Origin: Bradyrhizobium aeschynomenes
GTDB lineage: Bacteria > Pseudomonadota > Alphaproteobacteria > Rhizobiales > Xanthobacteraceae
Assembly: GCF_013178945.1 (NCBI RefSeq)
Contig: NZ_JABFDM010000016.1
Location: 65,168-127,117 of the forward strand
Reading direction: 5' to 3'
DNA length: 61,950 nucleotides
Shown: positions 53,138-61,264 of the stretch, piece by piece
Layout: every line of letters starts with the position of its first letter
Position numbering within the stretch: position 1 is the stretch's first letter
The notes under the pieces: generated by a model
Databases searched by the model: none
What the model was told of the DNA's origin: nothing
The model's input: the letters and a program-made list of their open reading frames with translations, nothing else
Position numbers and translations under genes: made by a program

Positions 53138-55126
53138 CTATTCGGCAGGAACGGCCGCAGGCACGGCCGGCATCGCCCGGCGCGGCGCACCGACGCGCAG
53201 TCTCCGGTCGGCCAGCGAGATGAAGCCGCCGCAGGCCATCATCAGCGCGCCGATCCAGACCAGCGGCACGAGCGGATGATAGTAGCAGCGCACGGCCCAG
53301 CCGCCCTTGTCGTCGGGATCGCCGAGCGTCACGTATACGTTCCATATCAGGTTGGTGCGGATGCCCGCGGCCGTGGTCATCTGCTGCCGGACGGGATAGA
53401 AGCGACGCTCGCTGGACAGCTGCGTGAACGGCCTGCCATTCCGCGTGATGTCGAAGACGCCCCGCTCCGCTTCGTAGTTGGGGCCTGGAAACTTCCCGAT
53501 AGACCGCAGCTTGATGTCGTAGCCCGCAAGCTGCAGGCTCTCGCCTGGCCGCAGCATCTGCACCTTTTCGCTGGCCCACGCCGCCATTCCCGTAATACCC
53601 GCCACGGTGACGCCCATTCCAGCATGGGCCAGCACCATCCCGTAGACCGCGAGCGGCGTGGTGCGCGCGAGGTTGAGCGAGGTCGCCAGCGGGGTCGCCG
53701 GGCCGAGGCGCATGCGATGCACCAGCACCGTCAGCGAGCCGACGACGAGCCAGACGGCGATGCCGAAGAACAACGCGACCAGGAAACGCTGTCCGAATGT
53801 CGCAATCAGGATGGCGATGACGACGAATGCCGCAAGCCCTCCGCCGAGGCGGAGCCGCTGCAACGCCGCGACGAACATGTCGCGCTTCCATTTCAGAACC
53901 GGGCCAACCACCATGGCGAGCAGCACCGGGACCATGATCGGGACGAATGTCATGTTGTAGTACGGCGGGCCGACGGAGATCTTGTCGTTCCCGAGCATGT
54001 CGACGAGAAGCGGATAGAACGTGCCGAGAAACACCGTGGCGACGGCTGCGGTGAGCAGCATGTTGTTGAGCACCAGGCCGCTCTCGCGGCTGACGGCTGC
54101 AAACAATGCTCCGCGCTTCAGGCCCGGCGCCCGGATCGCATACAGCGTCAATGCCCCGCCGGTCGCCACCAGGATCAGCGCCAGGATGAAGGCGCCGCGC
54201 GACGGGTCCTGTGCGAAGGCATGAACGCTGGTGAGTACGCCGGATCTCACCAGGAAAGTGCCGATCAGGCTCAAAGAGAAGGTCACGATCCCCAGCAGGA
54301 TCGTCCAGCTCTGCAGCGCGCTCCGACGCTCGACCACCAGGGCGGAATGCAGCAGCGCCGTCCCCGCAAGCCACGGCATGAAGGAGGCGTTTTCGACGGG
54401 GTCCCAGAACCACCAGCCGCCCCAACCGAGCGTGTAGTAGGCCCACGCGCTGCCGAGCGTGATTCCGATCGTGAGAAAGCACCACGCCGCCAGCACCCAC
54501 GGCCGAACCCAACGGGCCCAGCTTGCATCGACTCTGCCCTCGATCAGCGCGGCAACCGAAAATGAGAAGGCCATCGAGAAGCCGACATAGCCCAGGTAAA
54601 GAAACGGCGGATGAAACGCGAGCCCTGGATCCTGCAGGATCGGATTCAGGCCGTTGCCTTCGAGAGGAGCATCGATCAGCCGCGCGAACGGATTCGAGGT
54701 CGAGACGATGAAGGTCAGGAAGCCAAGGCCGATCATGCCGTGGACGCCAAGCACGTTGCACTGCAGCCTGTCCGGCAGGTTGGTCCCGAACAGCGCAACC
54801 GCCGCGCCGAACACCGAGAGAATCAGGACCCACAACAGCATGGATCCCTCGTGGTTTCCCCAGACCCCAGAGATCTTGTAGAGCAGCGGCTTCAGCGTGT
54901 GCGAATTGGCTGCGACGACCTGCACCGAAAAGTCGGAGTGGACGAACAGCGACGTCAGGCATGCGAACGCGATCGCGACGAACAGAAACTGAGTCAGGGC
55001 GGCGTGACGAGCGAAGCCGGCGATCATTGCGGACTGGCGATGCAGCGCCGCAAACGGAACGATCGACTGCACCAGAGACACGACAAGCGCGAGAATGAGT
55101 GCAAAGGATCCAGCCTCCGCTGTCAT
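53138..55126 (-). CDS. ccmF: Cytochrome c haem lyase subunit CcmF
   Basis: Protein of 662 aa with about 15 membrane helices. The WWD haem-handling signature is intact (TLGWGGWWFWDPVENASFMP), as are the HEGSMLLWVLILS and HPPFLYLGYVGFSMAF loops with conserved His. The periplasmic C-terminal domain reads LRPGESLQLAGYDIKLRSIG. It joins haem from CcmE to apocytochromes. GGGGAG precedes ATG 55126. It is the first gene of ccmF-G-H-I here; the absence of ccmE and ccmABCD suggests a second, specialised set that relies on a housekeeping supply of haem. Confidence 0.95.
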   Translation of the reverse strand: MTAEAGSFALILALVVSLVQSIVPFAALHRQSAMIAGFARHAALTQFLFVAIAFACLTSLFVHSDFSVQVVAANSHTLKPLLYKISGVWGNHEGSMLLWVLILSVFGAAVALFGTNLPDRLQCNVLGVHGMIGLGFLTFIVSTSNPFARLIDAPLEGNGLNPILQDPGLAFHPPFLYLGYVGFSMAFSFSVAALIEGRVDASWARWVRPWVLAAWCFLTIGITLGSAWAYYTLGWGGWWFWDPVENASFMPWLAGTALLHSALVVERRSALQSWTILLGIVTFSLSLIGTFLVRSGVLTSVHAFAQDPSRGAFILALILVATGGALTLYAIRAPGLKRGALFAAVSRESGLVLNNMLLTAAVATVFLGTFYPLLVDMLGNDKISVGPPYYNMTFVPIMVPVLLAMVVGPVLKWKRDMFVAALQRLRLGGGLAAFVVIAILIATFGQRFLVALFFGIAVWLVVGSLTVLVHRMRLGPATPLATSLNLARTTPLAVYGMVLAHAGMGVTVAGITGMAAWASEKVQMLRPGESLQLAGYDIKLRSIGKFPGPNYEAERGVFDITRNGRPFTQLSSERRFYPVRQQMTTAAGIRTNLIWNVYVTLGDPDDKGGWAVRCYYHPLVPLVWIGALMMACGGFISLADRRLRVGAPRRAMPAVPAAVPAE

Positions 55127-55210
55127 GTTAGCTCCCCGACCGCAGCGACCATTCCTGCGACTAATTATCAAGTGTCTGTGATGAGTTGACACTCAATGCG
55201 CCCAATGAGG

Positions 55211-55242
55211 CATCATTCGTACCGAATGATGATGATCATTCG
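55211..55242. promoter_or_regulatory. Triple ATCATTCG palindrome upstream of ccmF
   Basis: CATCATTCG (55211-55219), TAC, and CGAATGATG (55223-55231) form a perfect palindrome. The second arm is shared with a further palindrome, CGAATGAT-GATG-ATCATTCG (55223-55242). Three alternating copies of one 8-base word thus sit in 32 bases, 85-116 bases before ccmF. This looks like a multi-dimer operator of an unidentified regulator. Confidence 0.65.
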
Positions 55243-55412
55243 ACGTGCGTCGTAGTGTAAATGCAACTGATTTGCATCGGCTATTCGGGAGAGCCGCATG
55301 ATCGAATATTCCGCGACGAAGCAACTTGCTGGTCGAGGAATGCCCGCTGATACCTCTTCATAGCTCGCGCGGCGAATGCCGCATCGGCGCTGGTGCAGAA
55401 CCGGCTTGTCAG

Positions 55413-56909
55413 CTATTCCAAGAGCTTGGCAATATCGCTGTGGCCGCTGGCTGTCGCAATGTCCGCGGCACGTTCGCGCCGCTTGTTCTTCAATTGCTTC
55501 TCGGCTCCGCCGGCGAGCAGGCTCTGCACGATGCCGATATGGCCGTCATTCGCGGCCATCATCAGTGCGCTCATGCCCTGGGCGTTGCGCAAGTTCGGAT
55601 CGGCTTTGCGTTTGAGAAGTTCGGCGACGACATCGGCGAGCCCCGCGCGGGCGGCGAGAATCAGCGCGGTGTTTCCGCTTGTGGTCGCACGTCTGGGATC
55701 GGCGCCATGCTCCAGCAGAAACAGCGAGGCTGGGGCACTGCGACCTTCGATGGCGGTGAGCAACGGCGTCTTTCCATCGGCGTCGGCGCGGTCGACGCCG
55801 GCGCCGGCACGGATCAGTTGCTCGAGGGCCCGTACATTGCCGTTATTGGCGGCGTGCCAGAGTGCGGTACGGCCTTGCATATCGGCGGCATTGAGGTCGG
55901 ACTTCTGAACGAGCTGCCGATCGAGCGCGTCATTGGCGCATGATCCGACCGCGATGATCAGCGGAGTCCGGCCGTCCGCTGTCGTCGGCAGGCCGCTCGA
56001 AGCGCCGTCGAGAAGCGCGGCGGTGGCAGCGCCGTTGCAGCGGCTGACCGCGATCAGCAATGCAGTCGAGCCGTCCGGCCGCGCGGCGGATGGATCGGCC
56101 GCCCTCGTCAGCAGCAGTTTGACGACGTCTGGGTGATCCTTGTCCGCGGCCAGCATCAACGGCGTGTCGCCGCGCCGGTTGCTCGTGTTTGGGGTGGCGC
56201 CTGAGGCCAGCAGCAGTTCCACCAGCCGCAGATGCCCGGCTGCCGCGGCGATCGCCAGCGGTGTATCGCCGTCCTCGTTGACGGCATTGACGTCGGCCTT
56301 GGCAGCGATCAACTGACGCATTGGATCGAGCTGACCGCGGAGGGCCGCATCGATGATGGCAGGATGGCCATTTCGCATCGCGGCCTGCGCATCGAGCGTC
56401 GGAGGCGGCTTGCGCGCTGCTACGCGCTCCGTCTCGCGGGTGCGGGGGAGCGAAGGTCGATTGGCCATGTCGACCAGCAACCGCTCGGCGGGCTGATAGC
56501 CGGCCGCCGCCGATTTGCGCAGCCAATCTCGCGCGCGCTCGGGATCGGCCGGCGTTCCGCGCCCCGCGAGATACATCGCCGCGACATTGTATTGCGCCTT
56601 GACGTGTCCCTTCCTTGCACTCGCCTCCATCCATCTGAACGCCAGCGCGTCATCGGATCGGGTGCCGAGACCCGAGCGGTAGAGTGATGCAAGCCGGTAC
56701 TGCGCCTCCGGATCGCCGGCGCTGGCCGCGCGCTCGAGCAGCTTCACGGCTTCCTCGGGACGTCCGGCCCGGATCGCCGTATCGGCAGCCTGGCTCGCGC
56801 CGGAGTTTGCGCTCGTCGTCGCGTCGTCGGACAGCGCCACCGACGCCATGTTCAAGCTGACGAGGCAGATCAGGGGAATGATGACGAGAGAGGTTCTACG
56901 CCGTGCCAT
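55413..56909 (-). CDS. Secreted Sel1-like plus ankyrin-repeat protein
   Basis: Protein of 498 aa. Signal peptide RTSLVIIPLICLVSLNMASV. Residues about 35-150 hold three Sel1-like repeats (AVKLLERAASAGDPEAQYRL, DDALAFRWMEASARKGHVKA, GTPADPERARDWLRKSAAAG). Residues about 170-495 hold some nine ankyrin repeats (NEDGDTPLAIAAAAGHLRLV, RRGDTPLMLAADKDHPDVVK, TSGNTALILAARAGLADVVA). Both repeat types bind proteins, so it is probably a periplasmic assembly platform. It overlaps the upstream oxidoreductase gene by 14 bases, tying it to the redox module. No c-type haem motif is present. Confidence 0.9.
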   Translation of the reverse strand: MARRRTSLVIIPLICLVSLNMASVALSDDATTSANSGASQAADTAIRAGRPEEAVKLLERAASAGDPEAQYRLASLYRSGLGTRSDDALAFRWMEASARKGHVKAQYNVAAMYLAGRGTPADPERARDWLRKSAAAGYQPAERLLVDMANRPSLPRTRETERVAARKPPPTLDAQAAMRNGHPAIIDAALRGQLDPMRQLIAAKADVNAVNEDGDTPLAIAAAAGHLRLVELLLASGATPNTSNRRGDTPLMLAADKDHPDVVKLLLTRAADPSAARPDGSTALLIAVSRCNGAATAALLDGASSGLPTTADGRTPLIIAVGSCANDALDRQLVQKSDLNAADMQGRTALWHAANNGNVRALEQLIRAGAGVDRADADGKTPLLTAIEGRSAPASLFLLEHGADPRRATTSGNTALILAARAGLADVVAELLKRKADPNLRNAQGMSALMMAANDGHIGIVQSLLAGGAEKQLKNKRRERAADIATASGHSDIAKLLE

Positions 56910-58197
56910 ATTTCGTCTCGACCTCGATACCCATGCTCTTCAGGAATGCGGTGGGCAGAATGCCCCCGACGCAGACGATGACGGCATCGTTTGGGATCGT
57001 GCTCATGCGGCCGTCGGCATCGATCTCGACGTCGTCACGGCCGATCCGTTTGACCGACGAGTTGTAGATGACGCGAAGCCGGCCCGATCGTGCGGCGGTC
57101 TCGACCAGCTGGCGGTTCTTCAGCTTGGCGCGATTGAACGACTCGCTGCGATGCGAAAGCGTCACGGTCGTCCCAGGCTCGTCTGCGATGGAGCAGGCGG
57201 CTTCCAGCGCGGCATCGCCGCCGCCGACGACGAGCACGTGCTGGCCACGATACTGTTCGGGATCGATCAGCCGATAGACGACCTTGGTCTGCTCCTCGCC
57301 TGGAGCCTCCAACTTGCGCGGCGTTCCGCGGCGCCCGATTGCCAGGAGCACGGCATGCGTTCTGTAATTGCCGCGGTTCGTCCTGACATCGAAACTGTCT
57401 CCGGCTCGCGTGACGGCCTCGACGCGCTCGCCGACGTTCACGTCGAGACGGGCCTTGCGCACGATGCTCATGAAGAAGGCGATCAGCTGTTCCTTGCTGA
57501 GCTCCCTGAAATTGAACTTGCCCGCGAGCGGCAGCGTGAAGGGGGCGGTCATCACCAGCTTGCCGCGGGGGAAGTGCGCGACGGTGCCGCCGAGCGAGTC
57601 CTGTTCGAGGGTGACGAAGCGCAGCCGATGCTGCAGGCAGGCGAGACTGGCGGAGAGTCCGGCCGGACCACAGCCGACGATCACGACGTCGAGCATGTCG
57701 GACTTGCCGATGGTCTTGAGCTTGCGGACGGAGTCGATCGCCTGGCGTCCCTGCTCGATCGCGTTGCGGACCAGCCCCATTCCGCCGAGCTCGCCGGCGA
57801 TGAAGAGGCCCGGCACGTTGGTCTGGAATGCTTCGTCTACGTTCGGAATGTCGATGCCGCGAGTCTCGGTGCCGAAGACCAGCGTGATGGCGTTCACGGG
57901 GCACACCGCCTTGCAGGCGCCGTGTCCAATGCAATGCGAGGGCTCCACCAGCGACGCCTTGCCGCCGATGAGGCCGAGAATGTCGCCCTCCGGACACGCC
58001 CTGACGCACGAGCCGCAACCGATGCACAAGGCGGGATCGATGATCGGATGAAGCGATGCAGGCTCGAGAAGACCGGCGTCCCTGGCGGCAGAGAGCTTCG
58101 CGACGCTCTTTATTTCTTGTCTCTTGCGCACGGCCATGTAGGTGGCCCAGACGCCGAGCATCGGAGCCGCGTAGACGATCAGGAGATCGAGCGCCAT
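56896..58197 (-). CDS. Membrane-tethered ferredoxin/flavin NAD(P)-type oxidoreductase, permuted
   Basis: Protein of 433 aa. An N-terminal helix (1-22) is followed by two Fe-S motifs: C58-x2-C61-x2-C64-x3-C68 (LCIGCGSCVRACP), complete, and C89-x5-C95-x3-C99 with His92 where the second Cys is expected (CIGHGACKAVCP). Next, residues 112-158 look like the last FAD-binding segment of thioredoxin-reductase-like enzymes (FQTNVPGLFIAGELGG, AIEQGRQAID). The first FAD motif (VVIVGCGPAGLSAS, about 171-184) and the NAD(P) motif (VLVVGGGDAALEAA, 321-334) come after it, and the protein stops at LKSMGIEVETKYG, where that segment would normally start. The flavin domain is thus circularly permuted. It should pass electrons between a cytoplasmic donor and the membrane. 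Confidence 0.88.
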   Translation of the reverse strand: MALDLLIVYAAPMLGVWATYMAVRKRQEIKSVAKLSAARDAGLLEPASLHPIIDPALCIGCGSCVRACPEGDILGLIGGKASLVEPSHCIGHGACKAVCPVNAITLVFGTETRGIDIPNVDEAFQTNVPGLFIAGELGGMGLVRNAIEQGRQAIDSVRKLKTIGKSDMLDVVIVGCGPAGLSASLACLQHRLRFVTLEQDSLGGTVAHFPRGKLVMTAPFTLPLAGKFNFRELSKEQLIAFFMSIVRKARLDVNVGERVEAVTRAGDSFDVRTNRGNYRTHAVLLAIGRRGTPRKLEAPGEEQTKVVYRLIDPEQYRGQHVLVVGGGDAALEAACSIADEPGTTVTLSHRSESFNRAKLKNRQLVETAARSGRLRVIYNSSVKRIGRDDVEIDADGRMSTIPNDAVIVCVGGILPTAFLKSMGIEVETKYGTA

Positions 58198-58553
58198 GTC
58201 GTTCTCGCTCCCTCTATTCTACGAACTAACCGAAGACCGTGAGAGTCGCTGACCGCAGCGCGAAACGGTCGACGGCGGTGCTAGATGCAAATTTCTCTCA
58301 AGAGATGTCGACATAGAAATTCCAGAATGATCTGTCGTCTTGCAGACGAGGATTAGGTCATTCGTTGAACAGATGGCGTCGGCGGAAATATGGCTCGCGC
58401 TGATATCGGACTAATGACGCCAGTGTCGGAAGATCGGAGGAGTTGTTGCAAGTGGTTATCACTAAATGCTCTCCTGATTGAGATGCGGAGATCTGCAGGT
58501 AAGCCGGACATCCGCCGATCCGGCAATCGGGTTTCGCAGGACGCGTCAAGGAC
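58198..58553. other. Divergent promoter region of the redox module
   Basis: The 356 bases between the oxidoreductase (minus) and cytochrome b (plus) genes hold no gene and are AT-richer than average. Both operons must start here. I found no convincing FNR/FixK box (TTGAT-N4-ATCAA) and no obvious copy of the CAGYTT array seen at 60936, so the shared control is not resolved. Confidence 0.5.
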
Positions 58554-59432
58554 ATGAGCAGGGCAACGGTCGCTCGCGTGAGCGGCAATCCTCTTCGCGG
58601 AGCCGTTCCGGTCGTCGTCACGGTCATCGTTCTCGGAGCGATTGCCGTCGGCTGGCTGCAGAAAGAGGAGGAGTATATTACGCCGGGATCCGGCACCGGA
58701 TACTGGCTCGGAATCTACGGCAGTGTCGCGATGCTATCGCTGCTGGCCTATTCGATGCGCAAGCGCTTCAGGTCGCTGCGCGGGATGGGATCGGTGCCGT
58801 TCTGGTTCAGAACCCATATGCTGCTCGGCGTCGCCGGCCCCGTGCTCATTCTGTTTCATGCGAATTTCAGGCTGGGAGCGCTCAACAGCAACGTGGCGTT
58901 CTTCGCCATGCTGATCGTGGCGATCAGCGGTGTGATCGGCCGGTACATCTATGGCAAGATCCATATGGGCCTTCACGGCGGGAGGGCGCGTGTCAAGGAG
59001 CTGGTTGCGGAAGCCGAGGCAATGAGGACGGAGCTCGGTCAGGAGATGCAGGCTGCATCGTTCGTGTCGCGGGAGCTCGCCGCCTTCAGCAAGGGGCTCG
59101 ACAACAAAGTGCCGCTGACAGCGCTGGGCAGCCTGCGGACGGGAGCGATCATCGCGGCGCGCACGAGGCGGCTGCGTGCCAACGTGGTTGCGGAAGCGCG
59201 CCGGCTCATTCGCGCTGAAGCGCGGCTGGCGCGATGGTCGTGGTCCGAGCGCCGGCGCCGCGAGAAGCGGATCGAAGCGGTCGTGCGGCGGTACGCTGCG
59301 GCAGTGCGGAAGGCCGCTGAGCTGACATTCTTCGAACGGTTGTTTTCACTGTGGCATGTGCTTCATCTGCCGCTGTTTTTCCTCATGCTGCTGGCGGGTG
59401 TCGTTCATGTCTGGGCCGTGCATCACTATTGA
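58554..59432 (+). CDS. Cytochrome b-type membrane protein with two His pairs
   Basis: Protein of 292 aa. Predicted helices lie at about 17-35, 49-66, 84-104, 113-132 and 264-288. Helix 3 has H88-x13-H102 (FRTHMLLGVAGPVLILFH) and helix 5 has H271-x13-H285 (LHLPLFFLMLLAGVVH), the spacing of bis-His dihaem membrane proteins such as ferric reductases, NADPH oxidases and cytochromes b. H137, H141, H290 and H291 are extra. Between helices 4 and 5 lies a charged helical arm of about 120 residues (VVAEARRLIRAEARLARWSW), most likely cytoplasmic. It fits as the membrane link between the oxidoreductase and the 18-haem cytochrome encoded 12 bases downstream. Confidence 0.8.
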   Translation: MSRATVARVSGNPLRGAVPVVVTVIVLGAIAVGWLQKEEEYITPGSGTGYWLGIYGSVAMLSLLAYSMRKRFRSLRGMGSVPFWFRTHMLLGVAGPVLILFHANFRLGALNSNVAFFAMLIVAISGVIGRYIYGKIHMGLHGGRARVKELVAEAEAMRTELGQEMQAASFVSRELAAFSKGLDNKVPLTALGSLRTGAIIAARTRRLRANVVAEARRLIRAEARLARWSWSERRRREKRIEAVVRRYAAAVRKAAELTFFERLFSLWHVLHLPLFFLMLLAGVVHVWAVHHY

Positions 59433-59444
59433 CGGAGTTGTGTG

Positions 59445-60803
59445 ATGCGGTGGCGCCTCGCGGTCCTTGTCGCCCTCCTGGTCGGCGTGGCCATGCTGTC
59501 GGCCGGACTTCGAGCGCAGACGTTGCTGGAGAAGCTGGTCATGCCCGGCCCGCTGACCGAAAAGCACGCCAAGCTCGAAAGCGAATGCGGAAAGTGCCAC
59601 GAAGCCTTTACGCGGAAGGCGCAGTCGGGCCTCTGCCTCGATTGTCACAAGGAGATTGCCGTCGATCGCAGGCAGCGTGAGCGTCTGCACGGACGCGACC
59701 AGGCGGCGCTGACCCAGGAATGCAGGCAGTGTCACACCGACCACAAGGGGCGAGGGACCGACATCGTCCAACTCGACAAGGAGACCTTCAACCACGACAT
59801 GACGAACTACCGGCTGGTCGATGCGCACAGGAACGTCCCTTGCGCAGGATGCCACGTCGCGAAGGTGAAATTCCGCAACACGCCGTCGACCTGCTTCGAG
59901 TGTCACAAGGCGCTCGATCCGCATCGCGGCCGCCTCGGTGAACGCTGCGAAAGCTGCCACACGGCGGTGAAGTGGCGCGCACCAAAGGAGTTCGACCACA
60001 CGAAGACCCGGTTTCCCCTCGTAGGCGCCCACAAGTCTGTCGCCTGTGCGACGTGTCACTCCGGCCAGCAATACAAGGACCTGCAGACGTCGTGCGGCTC
60101 GTGCCATCGTCTTCAGGATGTCCATGGCGGCCGCTTCGGCGACAAATGCGAGACGTGTCACGATCAGGACAAGTGGAAGACGGTCCGCTTCAATCACGAC
60201 AAGACTCGATTCCCGCTGCGGAATGCGCATGCCAAGGTGAAATGCGAGAGCTGTCATACCGGCGACCTCTATCGGGACAAGCTCGCGACGTCGTGCGTGT
60301 CCTGTCACCGCAAGCAGGATCCGCATCAGGGCAAGCTCGGCGAGCGTTGCGAGACGTGCCATAGCGATATCGGCTGGCGGAAGAAGCTCTCCTTCGATCA
60401 TGAAATCACACGTTTTCCATTGATCGGCCTGCACAAGTCGGTGCCCTGCGAGGAGTGCCACCGCACTCCGACCTACAAGAACACGCCGATGGCCTGCGAG
60501 AGCTGCCACAAGGATTTCCATCAGGGGAAACTCGGCGGGCGGTGTGCGACGTGTCACAATCCGAACGGATGGCGGCTGTGGCGCTTCGATCACGCGCGGC
60601 AGACGCGATTTCCGCTGGTCGGCGTTCATCAGAAGATCACGTGCGAGGCCTGTCATAAGGCGAAGTCGCCGCCGGACCTGAAGCTGCCGATGGATTGCTT
60701 CAGCTGTCATCGCAGCTCGGACGTGCACAACGGCACGTTTGGCCAGACGTGCGAGCGCTGTCATGTCGCGACGGGATGGCGCAACGTTCAGATCAGGAAC
60801 TGA
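59445..60803 (+). CDS. Periplasmic 18-haem c-type cytochrome
   Basis: Protein of 452 aa with a signal peptide (RWRLAVLVALLVGVAMLSAG, cut near RAQ) and 18 CxxCH motifs. Residues from about 40 to the end are six repeats of about 65 residues, each with three CxxCH and the pattern FDHTKTRFPLVGAHK, CATCH, SCGSCH, DPHQGKLGERCETCH, W. The extra conserved His (FxH, GAHK, DPH) are good distal ligands, giving bis-His low-potential haems. ATG 59445 follows GGAG by seven bases; GTG 59442 is less likely. It is probably a molecular wire receiving electrons from the cytochrome b. No lipobox or outer-membrane anchor is seen. Confidence 0.93.
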   Translation: MRWRLAVLVALLVGVAMLSAGLRAQTLLEKLVMPGPLTEKHAKLESECGKCHEAFTRKAQSGLCLDCHKEIAVDRRQRERLHGRDQAALTQECRQCHTDHKGRGTDIVQLDKETFNHDMTNYRLVDAHRNVPCAGCHVAKVKFRNTPSTCFECHKALDPHRGRLGERCESCHTAVKWRAPKEFDHTKTRFPLVGAHKSVACATCHSGQQYKDLQTSCGSCHRLQDVHGGRFGDKCETCHDQDKWKTVRFNHDKTRFPLRNAHAKVKCESCHTGDLYRDKLATSCVSCHRKQDPHQGKLGERCETCHSDIGWRKKLSFDHEITRFPLIGLHKSVPCEECHRTPTYKNTPMACESCHKDFHQGKLGGRCATCHNPNGWRLWRFDHARQTRFPLVGVHQKITCEACHKAKSPPDLKLPMDCFSCHRSSDVHNGTFGQTCERCHVATGWRNVQIRN

Positions 60804-61264
60804 TTCGAGCGGCTGCCCGGCCGCATCGGACGTCGGGAGATCCCGTCGAGCTGAGATGAGCTCGCAGGAGCGGTCTCGCGGGATGCGCCGCGAGAACGTC
60901 GTGAGCGAAGCACGCCGGAATCCCTACGAGCCATTCAGCTTGAGTTCAGCTTGGCCCAGTTTTGGGCCAGCTTTACGCGTCTCTGGAAGCCCTGTCGTAG
61001 GCGTACCATGCGCTGCCTGATCTAGCTGATGACTTAGTCTCCGCTCGATCAACGTGGCGCTGGATTAAAGGAGCGGGGGGCGTTCGGCGTATTCGGTGGC
61101 TGGGGAGACGTGCCGCCGGGCCGTACAGGAAATCTGCGGAAGCTATTTAGGTTTGTCGCGGCGACCGTCGATCAGCGAGACCCGGAAGGTCTCTGCTCGA
61201 TGAGTCCGATCGCCGTTGCACGTCCGGATGGCGATCGAGTCGCGAGTGAAGATCGGAGTTCGAG
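60804..61264. other. Intergenic region with hairpin and phased repeats
   Basis: No gene is supported in these 461 bases. A perfect palindrome TGGCCCA-GTTT-TGGGCCA lies at 60952-60969, within the phased repeat array at 60936-60973. The rest is the leader of the second multihaem cytochrome gene. Whether the two cytochrome genes share a transcript is not clear. Confidence 0.5.
60936..60973 (+). promoter_or_regulatory. Phased CAGYTT array, candidate OmpR-type operator
   Basis: CAGCTT (60936), CAGCTT (60947), CAGTTT (60957) and CAGCTT (60968) are spaced 11, 10 and 11 bases. The first two are part of the exact direct repeat TTCAGCTTG (60934-60942 and 60945-60953). Repeats at one helical turn are the usual target of OmpR/PhoB-type dimers, and a regulator of this class is encoded in the same module. 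The assignment is inference. Confidence 0.55.

Noticed and set aside
50774..55126. Annotation of the four genes as nrfE/nrfF/nrfG for a nitrite reductase
   Set aside because: No NrfA, no CxxCK motif and no NrfBCD genes are present; CcmF/G/H/I is the safer name.
58198..58553. Possible FNR/FixK boxes before the cytochrome operons
   Set aside because: The best candidates match fewer than eight of ten consensus positions and are not palindromic.
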